Position numbers and translations under genes: made by a program
Notes under the pieces: model-generated
What the model saw: only the letters and a program-made list of their open reading frames with translations
The model's database searches: none
What the model was told of the DNA's origin: nothing
Shown: positions 25,784-34,885 of the stretch, one piece after another
Position numbering within the stretch: the first letter of the stretch is position 1
Layout: every line of letters starts with the position of its first letter
Origin: Salinigranum halophilum
GTDB lineage: Archaea > Halobacteriota > Halobacteria > Halobacteriales > Haloferacaceae
DNA: 64,000 nt
Direction of reading: 5' to 3'
Assembly: GCF_007004735.1 (NCBI RefSeq)
Contig: NZ_SSNL01000008.1
Location: 1 to 64,000, forward strand

Positions 25784-27019
25784 ATGGACTCCGATTCGGG
25801 CGAGACCACGGTCCCGTGGGGCGACCCGCAGTTCCGCGTCGTCGTCGCCAGCACCCTCGCCGGCGTGCTCGGCGTCACGCTGGTCACACCCATCGTGCCC
25901 CTCCTGCCCGCCGTCCTCGGCGTCACCGACAGTACCGCGAGCCTCCTCATCACGGCGTACACCCTCCCGGGCGTGTTCTTCTCGCCCGTCGCTGGCGTGC
26001 TCGCCGACCGTCACGGCCGCCGGCGCGTGCTCGTCTGGTCGCTCCTCTGTTTCAGCCTCGGCGGCGTCGCGGTCCTCCTCGCCGGGGAGTTCACGACGGT
26101 GCTCCTCCTCAGGGCCGTCCAGGGGATGGGGGCGAGCGGCCTCTTCGCCGTCGCGGTCACCCTCATCGGCGATACCTACGAGGGCGTCCAGCGGAACGCG
26201 GCGCTGGGCGCGAACGGTGCGGCCATCTCCGTCGGCGCGGCCGTCTACCCGCTCTTCGGTGGCGCCATCGCGACGCTGGGGTGGAAGGCCCCCTTCGCCG
26301 TCTACGCCGTCGGGTCGCTCGTCGCGCTGTGGGCGCTCCGCGCCGTCGAGGACGTCCCCGTCGAGAACCCCGCGGGCGGGTTGGCGTACGTCCGCGGCGC
26401 GCTACACGCGCTCCCGGTCGGTGCGGCAGTGAGCCTCTACGGGACGGCCATCGTCACGTTCGTCCTCCTCTTCGGCGGCGTGTTCACGGCCATCCCGTTC
26501 CTGCTCGCGCGCGCATTCACGGGACCGGTGACCGTCGGCGGGGTGTCGCTCGCGCCGTCGGCGCTCATCGGCGTCGTCCTCACCACGAACGCGCTCACGA
26601 CGGCCGTCGTCGCCTCCCGGAGCGGTCCGCTCGCGGCTCGCTACACGAACCGGGAACTCCTCGTCTTCGGGCTCGCCGCGTACGGACTCGGCCTCGTCGT
26701 CGGCTGGGCCGGCGGGACGCCGGCGTGGCTGACGCTCGGCGTCCTCGTCGTCGGCGCGGGCCAGGGGCTCATCCTCCCGCCGCTCGACGCGAGCGTCAGC
26801 GACCTCGCACCCAGACGATACCGTGCCGGGTCGCTGAGCCTCCGGACGAGCGCCGCGTGGCTCGGCACGACCATCGGTCCCGTGCTGTTCACGACGCTCG
26901 CGACGGTCACGGGGTATCGGCTGTTGCTGCTCGGGGGCGGACTGGGGGCGTTCGCCGTCGCCGGCGTGCTCTCGCGGACGGGTCCCTCGCGGTGCGTCGG
27001 GCCGGTCGACGCCGACTAA
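25784..27019 (+). CDS. MFS transporter, unknown substrate
   Basis: The 411-residue major facilitator has about twelve hydrophobic segments. The MFS motif A between segments 2 and 3 is GVLADRHGRRRV, and the N-terminus begins WGDPQFRVVVASTLAGVLG. It resembles drug:proton antiporters, where FLLARAFTGPVTVGG-like loops vary. A GAGTTATCC TATA-like element lies about 27 bases before ATG 25784. It is a single-gene unit divergent from the bactofilin-like gene. The exported compound is unknown. Confidence 0.87.
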   Translation: MDSDSGETTVPWGDPQFRVVVASTLAGVLGVTLVTPIVPLLPAVLGVTDSTASLLITAYTLPGVFFSPVAGVLADRHGRRRVLVWSLLCFSLGGVAVLLAGEFTTVLLLRAVQGMGASGLFAVAVTLIGDTYEGVQRNAALGANGAAISVGAAVYPLFGGAIATLGWKAPFAVYAVGSLVALWALRAVEDVPVENPAGGLAYVRGALHALPVGAAVSLYGTAIVTFVLLFGGVFTAIPFLLARAFTGPVTVGGVSLAPSALIGVVLTTNALTTAVVASRSGPLAARYTNRELLVFGLAAYGLGLVVGWAGGTPAWLTLGVLVVGAGQGLILPPLDASVSDLAPRRYRAGSLSLRTSAAWLGTTIGPVLFTTLATVTGYRLLLLGGGLGAFAVAGVLSRTGPSRCVGPVDAD

Positions 27020-27071
27020 TTCGTCGAGCCAGGGCCGTGTGCTTATATACTCCCGAGGGAAAGCTCCCCCC

Positions 27072-27278
27072 ATGACTGCGCTCTCGTTCGACGAACACGG
27101 TGTCGACGTCGTCTACCAGGGAACCGACTTCCGTCTCGAGCGGGAACTCATCGAGGAGGCCACCGGGAAGTCCTACCCGAACGTGACCGACCACGAGGTG
27201 CTGAAAATCGTCGAGAAGAACCCCGCGCTCTCGGGCGAGCCGCGACGCATCCAGGACATCCTGCGGACGGAAGCCTGA
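27072..27278 (+). CDS. Small DUF5800-like protein
   Basis: The 68-residue product MTALSFDEHGVDVVYQGTDF... with ATGKSYPNVTDHEVLKIVEK and ALSGEPRRIQDIL looks like the DUF5800 family of haloarchaea (recalled, not searched). The function is unknown. The TATA element CTTATATACT (about 27041-27050) is 26 bases before the ATG, so the start at 27072 is leaderless and firm. Confidence 0.78.
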   Translation: MTALSFDEHGVDVVYQGTDFRLERELIEEATGKSYPNVTDHEVLKIVEKNPALSGEPRRIQDILRTEA

Positions 27279-27377
27279 CGCGGTCGGTCGCGTCGGCCAC
27301 ACTGGTTCTCTGCACCCCCGGCGCGGACGGATGGGTGCCTCTCGTGTCGTCTTCGGGTCTCGTGACTCGTCCGCGAA

Positions 27378-28103
27378 TCAGGCCGACCGACTCGACGCGC
27401 CCGACCCGTTCGAAGAGAGCTGTCGCAGGCGCTCCTCCGCGGCGACCCGGACGATGGAGCCGGCGATTTCGGCCCCACCCGACAGCGGGTCGAGCGTCGT
27501 CTCGCCGCGGCGTTCGCTGTAGTCGATTTCGAGTTCTTTCACGCGGTACCCGCGCATCACGGGCCGCAGGAGGAGTTCGGCGGAGAGGCCGGTGTTCTCC
27601 GTCCACGTCACCTCGTCGATGACCGCCTTCCGGTAGGCGCGCATCCCGGTCGTCGTGTCGTGAAGGCGGCGGCCGACGAGCAGCGAGGCACCGAGGGCGA
27701 ACGCCTGGTTGCCGAGGCGGTTGAACATCGGCATCGTCTTCGCGCCCTTCGACAGCCGGTCGCCGGAGACGACGTCGTACCCCTCGTTGATGGCGTCGAG
27801 GAAGTCCGGGAGACGCTCCATGGGGTACGTGTCGTCACAGTCGGTGGTGACGACGACCGGCCGGTCGGGCGCGAGGACCGCCTCGCGGACCGCGACGCCG
27901 TACCCCTGTGGCTCCTGTTCGATGACGCGCGCGCCGTGGTCGCGGGCGACGGCCGCCGTTCGGTCCGAGGAGCCGTCGACGCAGACGACCGCCGCCCGGC
28001 CGTCGGTCACTCGGTCGATGTCGGTGAGTACGTGTTCGATGGCTTCTTCCTCGTTGTACGTCCCCATGACGACGGCGACGTCGTCGAAGGTGTACGTGGT
28101 CAT
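27378..28103 (-). CDS. Family 2 glycosyltransferase, dolichol-phosphate sugar synthase type
   Basis: This 241-residue GT2 enzyme has VVMGTYNEEEAIEHVL, CVDGSSDRT and TTDCDDTYPME (the DxD-like metal site), and GYDVVSGDRLSKGAK. The C-terminal GYRVKELEIDYSERRGETTL is typical of dolichyl-phosphate mannose/glucose synthases that load sugars on a lipid carrier for protein glycosylation. No membrane segments are seen. The ATG at 28103 is preferred over an in-frame GTG two codons earlier. Confidence 0.85.
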   Translation of the reverse strand: MTTYTFDDVAVVMGTYNEEEAIEHVLTDIDRVTDGRAAVVCVDGSSDRTAAVARDHGARVIEQEPQGYGVAVREAVLAPDRPVVVTTDCDDTYPMERLPDFLDAINEGYDVVSGDRLSKGAKTMPMFNRLGNQAFALGASLLVGRRLHDTTTGMRAYRKAVIDEVTWTENTGLSAELLLRPVMRGYRVKELEIDYSERRGETTLDPLSGGAEIAGSIVRVAAEERLRQLSSNGSGASSRSA

Positions 28104-28148
28104 TACCACCTGGTTGTGGACGGGGTGATTTGAACTTTTAGGTTTGCC

Positions 28149-28155
28149 AAAAAAA
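28149..28155 (-). terminator. T7 tract, probable terminator of the membrane-tail gene
   Basis: Seven A's on the plus strand (T7 on the minus strand) about 100 bases after the minus-strand stop at 28254 and 46 bases before the next start, suitable for archaeal oligo-T termination. Confidence 0.4.
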
Positions 28156-28253
28156 TGTGTGTTTGAGTGATACGACGCTGGAGCGCACCCGTCTGGGTCT
28201 CGCTCGGCGTCGAATCGGCGGAGCCGTCCTCACTCCGTCGTGCCCGGGGCGTC

Positions 28254-28958
28254 TCACTCGACGCCGACCGGTGAGGGCTCGGCCCGAGACCGTCGCCGCC
28301 AGTAGCGATACCCGACGACGGCGAGGGCGATGCCGACGAGTACGAGCGGACGAAGCGAGCCGAGTCGTCCGGGACGACCCGCCCGAGCCGCGTCGCGCCA
28401 CTCGACCGCTCGGGCGTCGACGTACGCGTCGATGGAGTCGTCGTCGACCACCTCGAAGGAAGCCGACCCGGCGAACTCGAACGGAGCCAAGAGTGACTCG
28501 AGGACGTCGACGAAGCGCTCGGCGTCCGCGCGCGACGCCCACTCGTACAGTTCGAGGAACGCCCCCGGACGCTCGCCGGCGAGCCACAGTTTCCGCCGGA
28601 AGCCGGGCATCCCCACGAAGAAGGGCGTGGCGACGTTCGCAAGGGGGTCGAAGAGGACGTCACGGACCGTCTCGCCGACGTCCCGGCCGGTCACCTGCAT
28701 CGCGAAGACCAGGACGACGCGCTCCGGCGCGTCGTCGTCGTTCCCCACGAGCGCAGTCTCGCGATAGACGACGAAGGCGTCGCTGTCCGGCCCTTCGAGG
28801 ATGTCGCCGAGCCGACCCTGGGGGAACCGGACGCTGCCGTCGAGCACGAGTCTGACGGAACGAAGCGCCGCGCGACAGAGCGTGAGGGCGTGTGGCGTCA
28901 TGATGTGCCGACGGCCGAGACCGGCTCTCTCTCTCGTCGGCCCGACCATCGTCCCCAT
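28254..28958 (-). CDS. Unknown protein with C-terminal membrane anchor
   Basis: The 234-residue product ends in one hydrophobic segment followed by arginines (LRPLVLVGIALAVVGYRYWRRRSR), so it is tail-anchored. The soluble part has RVVLVFAMQVTGRDVGETV, GFRRKLWLAGERPGAFLELYEW and ADAERFVDVLESLLAPF; the latter resembles ferredoxin-like monooxygenase or dimeric alpha-beta barrel folds, but this is a guess. ATG 28958 is chosen because a TATA-like TTATGTTATG (28973-28986) lies about 27 bases upstream; a GTG at 28973 is also in frame. Confidence 0.65.
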   Translation of the reverse strand: MGTMVGPTRERAGLGRRHIMTPHALTLCRAALRSVRLVLDGSVRFPQGRLGDILEGPDSDAFVVYRETALVGNDDDAPERVVLVFAMQVTGRDVGETVRDVLFDPLANVATPFFVGMPGFRRKLWLAGERPGAFLELYEWASRADAERFVDVLESLLAPFEFAGSASFEVVDDDSIDAYVDARAVEWRDAARAGRPGRLGSLRPLVLVGIALAVVGYRYWRRRSRAEPSPVGVE

Positions 28959-29074
28959 GCTATTCGTCGACACATAACATAACAGTTGTCATGGTGGCTC
29001 GCGCGTCACCGCTCGTCTGCGGGTAACACCTAATATCGCGTTCGTCGATTGACGTGTAGGGTGGCAGAGAGCCC

Positions 29075-29947
29075 ATGGGACAACACGTTCGGCTGTGGCT
29101 GTCGGAACTGTGGGAGTGGGTCGAGGCCCTACTCGCCGGGAAGTCGACCCCGGACGAGTCGGAGCTGGACTTCCACGTCGCGGTGACCGCCCGGGCGGTC
29201 GTCGACGCGGTCGTTCCGGAGACGCCCGAACTCGGCGACGAACTCGGCGCAGTGGCCGTCCCGGGTGGACTCGCCATCGGGATGGAGACGTTCCTCGTCA
29301 CCTTCGTCGACGGCCTCTTTCAGTTCGGCTTCCCGCACGTCGGCACCCGGGGGAACCTCCCGCTGGCGGTACCGATGGCGGAGGTGCTCGACGTCGCGGC
29401 CGACGCCCTCGTCGCGCGCGGCGACAACGAGTCCGAACCCGACGTCGAGCGGGCGGTCGCACTCTTCGACGCCGGCGACACGTCCCCACGACGCGTGAGA
29501 CGGAACGCCGGGGCGTTCGCGACGCTGTCGCGGCGTGACCGTCTGCGCGCGCTCGGCCTCCTCGACGAGTTCGAACTCCGGGTCTCGCCGTTCGGTCACG
29601 GCCTGTTCGAGTTCGACGCCGGCCTCGTCGGCCAGCTCGTCGTCGGGTTCGCGGAGATGATCTACTACAGCGAGTGGGACGGGTACGACGACTTCTCGCT
29701 CCCGCCGAGCGAACGAACCCACCCGAACGACCCCGCGGCCGTCCAGGGCTGGCGACAGACCGGCTATCCGGGCGTCGCCGACGGTTACGCCGCGCTCCGT
29801 GGCTACGTCGGTGCCGACGACAGCCCCCTCGGCGCGGGCGAGACCTGGACGACCCTCGACGAGCGGGTTGACGTCGTCCGCGAGTCGGGCACCTTCCGGG
29901 AGAACGAGTACGACACGACGGGCTACGAGGAGCCCTACCCGGAGTGA
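29075..29947 (+). CDS. Gluconate 2-dehydrogenase subunit 3-like partner of a GMC oxidoreductase
   Basis: The 290-residue product has FHVAVTARAVVDAVVPETPELGDELGA, the helix pattern of Gluconate_2-dh3 family subunits, and EFDAGLVGQLVVGFAEMIYYSEWDGYDD before a Tyr-rich C-terminus. Such small subunits accompany GMC flavoproteins. The stop is 7 bases before the GMC gene, so the two form an operon. An AGGGTGG ribosome-binding site at about 29058 precedes the ATG. No export signal is seen, unlike many bacterial relatives. Confidence 0.68.
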   Translation: MGQHVRLWLSELWEWVEALLAGKSTPDESELDFHVAVTARAVVDAVVPETPELGDELGAVAVPGGLAIGMETFLVTFVDGLFQFGFPHVGTRGNLPLAVPMAEVLDVAADALVARGDNESEPDVERAVALFDAGDTSPRRVRRNAGAFATLSRRDRLRALGLLDEFELRVSPFGHGLFEFDAGLVGQLVVGFAEMIYYSEWDGYDDFSLPPSERTHPNDPAAVQGWRQTGYPGVADGYAALRGYVGADDSPLGAGETWTTLDERVDVVRESGTFRENEYDTTGYEEPYPE

Positions 29948-29954
29948 CCCGACG

Positions 29955-31664
29955 ATGGTCGCTTCACACTACGACGCCGTCGTCGTCGGCGCGGGAGGAG
30001 ACGGGCCCGTTGCCGCCTGGAAACTCGCCGAGGCGGGTCGGTCGGTGCTCCTCGTCGAAGCCGGCCCGTTCTACGGGAACGAGCGGTGGCCGAAGCCGAA
30101 CGAGTCCCCGGGTGCGGAGTCGTCGTCGAGCGTCGACGACCTCAGCGGGGCGTTGCTCGACGAACAGTTCACCACGCGCGAGCTGGAAATGATTCGGAAG
30201 CTCGTCTTCGGTCCGGCCGACCACGAGCGGGGCTTCTGGCTCCGGAAGTTCCCGGGCGACGGTGCCATCTTACAGTGTGCGGGCGTCGGCGGGACGACCC
30301 TCCACTACACCGGCTGCCACCCGCGTGCGTACCCCGCCTCCGTCGACGAACAGCCGCACTGGCCCATCGACTACGCCGACCTGATTCCCTACTACCAGGA
30401 AGTAGAGGCGATGTGCGAGGTGACGCCCGCGCCCGTCACGGCGAAAGAGGAGCTGTTCTTCCGCGGGGCGGCCGCCGCCGGCTGGGACCTCCTCGACGGG
30501 TTGAACGTCACCGAACCGGGCTACCGCCCCCAGCCGAACGCCATCCGCCAGCCGGACCCGCGGCTCCACGTCGACGCGGGGTACGGCGGCGACTTCAGCT
30601 ACCCCGACGTCGAAGGCGACACCCTCGCGCTCGGGAGCATCGCGGGGCATCCCTTCCCACGTGGCGCACCGTACGAGGAGAAGGCAAAGCGCGCGAGCAA
30701 CATCAGCTTCGTCCCCGCGGCGCTCCGGACGGGCACCGTGACCGTCCGGCCGAACGCGTTCGTCACGGCCATCGAGACCGACTCGGCCGGTATCGACCAC
30801 CCGACCGCGACCGGCGTTCGGTTCCGGGATACGTGGTCGGGCCGGGTCGAGACGGTGCGAAGCGAGGTGGTCGTCCTCGCTGCCGGTGCCATCGAGACAC
30901 CCCGGCTGTGGCTGAACGCCGACCTCCCGAGGAACGAGTGGGTCGGCCGCGGGATGACCATCCACTTCGGCGACAACGTGATGGGACTGTGGGACGCCGC
31001 CGACCTCGAGTCGCGAATCGGGCAGGACACCATCGACCAGTTCCAGGGCCAAGACATCGCGGCCCGGTTCGACTATCCGGGCCTCGGGATGCTCCAGACG
31101 GTCGGGACCGCGCCCGGAATCGGTGCCATCCTGGGGTTCGGCTCGAGCGCGTCGGGCTTCGCCTTCCAGAACGACCCGGCCGATGCGCCCTGGGACACCG
31201 TCGGTCGACTGGCGGGAGCGGAGCTCAAACGACTGCTCTCGGGCTATCGGCGGATGCTGCAGGTGCTCGTAGTGAGCGACGACCGTCCGCACCGGCGCAA
31301 CGGCGTCACCGTCGCTCCCGGCATCGAGGACGAACACGGCCCCATCCCCCTCGTGAACTACGAGCCGAGCGCCGGAGACAGACAGCGACGCGACCGACTC
31401 GCCGAAATCGCCGCGGAGATCCTCCGAGAAGCGGGTGCCACACACGTCCACCGCTCGGACTCGCCGCCGACCGCGCTACACGTCCACAGCACGATGGCGA
31501 TGGGGAAGGTCGTCGACGAGGCCTGCGAGGCGTTCGACGTCGACCGACTCTTCGTCGCCGACCACTCGGCGCTGGCAAACGGCGTGGGCGGTGCGAACCC
31601 GACGAACACCGGGCAGGCACTGGCCGCCCGGACCGCGGAACGGATACTCGAACGCTACTTCTGA
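29955..31664 (+). CDS. GMC-family flavin-dependent oxidoreductase
   Basis: This 569-residue FAD enzyme oxidises an alcohol or sugar. The dinucleotide fold YDAVVVGAGGDGPVAAWKLAEAG is at the N-terminus. AGVGGTTLHYTGCHPRAYP is the FAD-covering loop and VVLAAGAIETPRLWL is the GMC signature 2. The C-terminal STMAMGKVVDEACEAF...LFVADHSALANGVGGANPTNT carries the catalytic His/Asn region. The partner subunit is encoded immediately upstream. The substrate is unknown; related enzymes act on gluconate, glucose or choline-like alcohols. Confidence 0.88.
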   Translation: MVASHYDAVVVGAGGDGPVAAWKLAEAGRSVLLVEAGPFYGNERWPKPNESPGAESSSSVDDLSGALLDEQFTTRELEMIRKLVFGPADHERGFWLRKFPGDGAILQCAGVGGTTLHYTGCHPRAYPASVDEQPHWPIDYADLIPYYQEVEAMCEVTPAPVTAKEELFFRGAAAAGWDLLDGLNVTEPGYRPQPNAIRQPDPRLHVDAGYGGDFSYPDVEGDTLALGSIAGHPFPRGAPYEEKAKRASNISFVPAALRTGTVTVRPNAFVTAIETDSAGIDHPTATGVRFRDTWSGRVETVRSEVVVLAAGAIETPRLWLNADLPRNEWVGRGMTIHFGDNVMGLWDAADLESRIGQDTIDQFQGQDIAARFDYPGLGMLQTVGTAPGIGAILGFGSSASGFAFQNDPADAPWDTVGRLAGAELKRLLSGYRRMLQVLVVSDDRPHRRNGVTVAPGIEDEHGPIPLVNYEPSAGDRQRRDRLAEIAAEILREAGATHVHRSDSPPTALHVHSTMAMGKVVDEACEAFDVDRLFVADHSALANGVGGANPTNTGQALAARTAERILERYF

Positions 31665-31682
31665 GCCGCCTCACCGACCGAC

Positions 31683-32030
31683 TCAGCTCAGTCCGCGGTC
31701 GTCGGGGCTGTCCTCGAGCGCCTTCGCGCGGTCGACGAGGTAGTCCATGAGGTCCCGGGCGGCGTCGCCGACGGTGTCGAGGTCGTCGGCCGACTGCCCG
31801 CTGACCCGGACCGAGAGGTCGTAGAGGTCGAGTTCGACCGTCGGAACCGTCTCGTCACCGTTGTCGCCGTTTCCCTCCTCGGCGTGTGCCGGCGGGGTCG
31901 TGTTCTCGATGCTTCCGTGTCGCTCCTCGTCGGGTTCGTCGACGGCGACGGACTCCGCGTCGGTCGTCGACTCGGCGTCCTCGGCGTCCGTGTCGTCGTC
32001 AGCCGCCTCGTCCGTGCGTTCGAGCGTCAT
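31683..32030 (-). CDS. Acidic haloarchaeal protein, unknown function
   Basis: The 115-residue product has a first half that is Asp/Glu/Thr-rich disorder (DEAADDDTDAEDAESTTDAE). The second half carries VPTVELDLYDLSVRVSGQSA and a helix ARDLMDYLVDRAKAL. The ATG at 32030 follows a shorter, less plausible in-frame opening. It overlaps nothing and lies 30 bases from the next minus-strand gene. No motif is known to me. Confidence 0.65.
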   Translation of the reverse strand: MTLERTDEAADDDTDAEDAESTTDAESVAVDEPDEERHGSIENTTPPAHAEEGNGDNGDETVPTVELDLYDLSVRVSGQSADDLDTVGDAARDLMDYLVDRAKALEDSPDDRGLS

Positions 32031-32060
32031 ACCGCTCCCCTCCGGCGGACGGCACAAAAA

Positions 32061-32816
32061 TCACTCGCCTGGCCGCGCGCCGAACGCCCGTTCGTCGAGC
32101 CGCGTCGTGACCTGCTCTGCGAGCGACTCCAGGTTCACCGTGTCCTCGCGGTTGTACGAAACGAGCGTGTCGAGCGCCTCGCTGTCACCGCGTTCGTACT
32201 CCCGCCAGAGCCGGACGGCGTCGCGCCCCGACAAGTCCGGGCGGTCGCGCTCGATGCCGACCTCCTTCTCGACCGTCTTCAACCCGCCCGTGAGACCGGC
32301 CGACCGGCAGGCGTACATGAGGTCCAGGTGCGGGTAGTCGAGGTCGACGTCGAAGGACGTCTCGAGGAACGGGACGTCGAACCGAGCCCCGTTGAACGTC
32401 ACGAGCAGCCCCGCGTCGGCGAACGTCTCCTCGAGCGCTCCGGCGGTGAGGGTGTCCCCGTTCACGAGCGTCGTCGTCTCGCCGTCCCGATAGACCGAGA
32501 CCGTGGTCACGGTGTCGCGGTGGTGGTCGAGGCCGGTCGTCTCGATGTCCAAGAAGCAGGCGTCGTCGCGGAAGGTCTCGTAGAGCCGCCACCGCTCGTT
32601 GTCCGGGAACGTCCGGGCGAAGTACGCCGAATCGCGCTCGCGGAGGCGTGGCCGCGCCTCGTCGATGAACGCCTCGATGCGCTCGGCCGTCGTCGGGCCG
32701 ACGCCGTCGACGTCAGCGTGGAAGTCGTCCCACTCGCGGACGCCGCAGTCCCACAGTCGCCGCTCCGTCGTTTCCCCCACTCCGCGAACCGGGATGAAGG
32801 AGTTCTCGACGCGCAT
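32061..32816 (-). CDS. RNase H-like DEDD exonuclease with helix-hairpin-helix (YprB-like)
   Basis: The 251-residue product has an N-terminal helix-hairpin-helix (VRGVGETTERRLWDCG, VDGVGPTTAERIEAFID) that should bind DNA or RNA without sequence preference. A 3'-5' exonuclease-like domain follows with DIETTGLD (Exo I), TFNGARFDVPFLE (Exo II) and SYNREDTVNLESLAEQV (Exo III), giving the four acidic metal ligands. It is likely a nuclease of repair or RNA processing. ATG 32816 chosen (MRVENSFIPV). Confidence 0.82.
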   Translation of the reverse strand: MRVENSFIPVRGVGETTERRLWDCGVREWDDFHADVDGVGPTTAERIEAFIDEARPRLRERDSAYFARTFPDNERWRLYETFRDDACFLDIETTGLDHHRDTVTTVSVYRDGETTTLVNGDTLTAGALEETFADAGLLVTFNGARFDVPFLETSFDVDLDYPHLDLMYACRSAGLTGGLKTVEKEVGIERDRPDLSGRDAVRLWREYERGDSEALDTLVSYNREDTVNLESLAEQVTTRLDERAFGARPGE

Positions 32817-32947
32817 GCGTCGAGGAGAGTGACGGACGGGCCTAAACCTCTCGCTCGCCGACGACGAGTCGTCACAGCGGGTCCCGCGCAGGCTCGCCAC
32901 CGACGCAGAACCCAACGTTTTTTCACCGATGGCGTGAGCCTCGACCC

Positions 32948-34126
32948 GTGTCCACGGCCCGCCTCACGGAGCGGGGGACCTGGCTCCTCGTCGTCTGCTG
33001 GTTCGTCGCCGTCGACGCCGTCGGACTCCAGCTCCGTGGCCCGCTGTTGTCCTCGCTCGAAGCCGAGTTCGGCGCGTCTCCCGCCCTCCTGGGTCTCGTC
33101 GCGCCCGCCGGGACCGTCGGGTTCGTCGTCGCCCTGCTCGCGATGGGCTCTGTCGCCGGACGCGTCGACATCGCACGAACGATGCGGTTCGGCGTGGTCG
33201 CAGTCGCCGTCTGCGTCGCCGTCCTCGCGTTCGTCCCCTCCTTTCTCGTCTACCTCGGCGTGTTGGTGCTGCGCGGAGTCGCGACCGGGGCGTTCCGCGC
33301 CCTCGACCGTCCGCTGCTGAGTCATCTCTACCCCGACGCCCGCGGGCGCGTGTTCAACCTCTACGACTTCGCGTGGGCGGTGGGTGCGACCCTCGGTCCG
33401 GTCCTCGTCGTCGCCGCGCTCGCCATCGGCTCCTGGCGCCTCGCGTACGGGGTCCTCGCACTCGGCTTCGTCCCGGTCGCGGTTGCACTCTGGCGGCTCG
33501 ACTTCCCCGAACTCTCTGGCGTCGAGCGGCCGCTCAGGCTCGAAGACGTCCGCCGCGTCCTGGGTCGAACCGAGGTCGTCGGGGCATCTGTCGCGCTGTT
33601 CGTCAGCGGTGGCGTCGAAGGCGGGCTGTTCACCTGGCTCCCGTACTACGCCCGGACCGTCCTCCCGCCGTCGACGGCGAATCTCACGCTGTCGGTGTTC
33701 GTCCTCGGTTACATCCCCGGCCGCCTCGTCTACAGCCGGATCACCGAACGCGTCGGCTACCTCCCGCTCGTCATCACGCTCTCTGTCGGCGGGGCGGGCG
33801 TCCTCGCGGCCGTGTTGACGCTCACGGGGACCCCCCTTCTGGTGGCCGTGTTCCTCCTCGGCGTCCTGTGGTCCGGGGTGTTCCCGACGCTCGCCGCCTA
33901 CGCCATGTCCGCGGTGCCCTCTTACGGCGGGCCGGTGAACGCGGTGACGACCGGGGCGGGCTACTTCGGCCTCGCGGTCTTTCCGCCGCTGATGGGCGTC
34001 GTGCTCGAACGGAGCGGGGTCGAAGCCGCACTCTCGGTCCTGCCGGTGCTGGCGGCGGCGACCGGGCTGTGTCTCGTCGCGACGTTCCTCGCCGTGCGTC
34101 GTCGGGGCCACGCTGCCCCGGTGTGA
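32948..34126 (+). CDS. MFS transporter, unknown substrate
   Basis: The 392-residue protein has twelve predicted membrane segments and starts with GTG at 32948, with a T6 TATA-like stretch (about 32919-32924) roughly 26 bases upstream. It has the short periplasmic/cytoplasmic loops of a facilitator, and GATLGPVLVVAALAIGSWRLAYG in the middle. MFS motif A is weak. It is convergent with nothing nearby. The substrate is unknown. Confidence 0.82.
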   Translation: MSTARLTERGTWLLVVCWFVAVDAVGLQLRGPLLSSLEAEFGASPALLGLVAPAGTVGFVVALLAMGSVAGRVDIARTMRFGVVAVAVCVAVLAFVPSFLVYLGVLVLRGVATGAFRALDRPLLSHLYPDARGRVFNLYDFAWAVGATLGPVLVVAALAIGSWRLAYGVLALGFVPVAVALWRLDFPELSGVERPLRLEDVRRVLGRTEVVGASVALFVSGGVEGGLFTWLPYYARTVLPPSTANLTLSVFVLGYIPGRLVYSRITERVGYLPLVITLSVGGAGVLAAVLTLTGTPLLVAVFLLGVLWSGVFPTLAAYAMSAVPSYGGPVNAVTTGAGYFGLAVFPPLMGVVLERSGVEAALSVLPVLAAATGLCLVATFLAVRRRGHAAPV

Positions 34127-34172
34127 CGACCGGAACCCGGGGGTTATGGTTCGAGCGTCCCTCCCCTCTCGT

Positions 34173-34865
34173 ATGTGTGGTCGTTACACCCTGTTCACCC
34201 CGCAGGCCCGGCTCGAAGAGCGGTTCGACGCCTCCTTCGCTCGCGACGTCGCGCCACGCTACAACTGCGCCCCCGGACAGGAGTTGCCGGTCCTCACCGG
34301 TGGCACCCCCGACGAGTTCGGATTCAAGACGTGGGGGTTGATCCCCTCGTGGGCGGACGACGACTCGACGTCGTTCATCAACGCCCGCGCGGAGACGGTG
34401 CGAGAGAAGCGGAGCTTCGCCGAACCGTTCGAGTCGCGACGGTGTCTGGTCCCCGCCGACGGCTTCTACGAGTGGGTCGACCGGGGCGGGACGAAACAGC
34501 CCTACCGAGTCGCCTACGAGGACGACAGGCCGTTCGCGATGGCGGGGCTCTGGGAGCGGTGGACCCCGCCGACACGACAGACCGGGCTCGGCGAGTTCGG
34601 CACCAGTGGGTCGGGGGAGACCGAACCCATCGAGACCTTCACCGTCGTGACGACAGCGCCGAACGGGGTCGTCGCCGACCTCCACCACCGGATGGCCGTC
34701 GTCCTCGCCCCCGACGAGGAGGAGACGTGGCTCCACGGCGACGAGGCGGAGGCGTTCGAGCTTCTCGACCCCGCACCCGACGAGGGGTGGGAGGCGTACC
34801 CCGTGTCGACGGCGGTGAACAGCCCGGCGAACGACGCTCCCGAGCTCGTCGAGGCCGTCGAGTAA
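34173..34865 (+). CDS. SRAP/HMCES-YedK type abasic-site protein
   Basis: The 230-residue product begins MCGRYTLFTPQARLEERFD. Cys2 forms the covalent DNA-protein crosslink with an abasic site in single-stranded DNA, shielding it at replication. Other family marks are RYNCAPGQELPVL, FINARAETVREK, FYEWVDRGGTKQPY (Glu) and HHRMAVVL (His). ATG 34173 is chosen because Met1 must be removed to leave Cys2 first; the open frame begins 27 bases earlier. Confidence 0.93.
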   Translation: MCGRYTLFTPQARLEERFDASFARDVAPRYNCAPGQELPVLTGGTPDEFGFKTWGLIPSWADDDSTSFINARAETVREKRSFAEPFESRRCLVPADGFYEWVDRGGTKQPYRVAYEDDRPFAMAGLWERWTPPTRQTGLGEFGTSGSGETEPIETFTVVTTAPNGVVADLHHRMAVVLAPDEEETWLHGDEAEAFELLDPAPDEGWEAYPVSTAVNSPANDAPELVEAVE

Positions 34866-34885
34866 TCGCGGCTGCGCCCCGTGCT

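Noticed and set aside
31884-33320. 478-residue plus-strand frame across an exonuclease gene
   Set aside because: Mirror frame of the minus-strand exonuclease followed by an out-of-frame part of the MFS gene.
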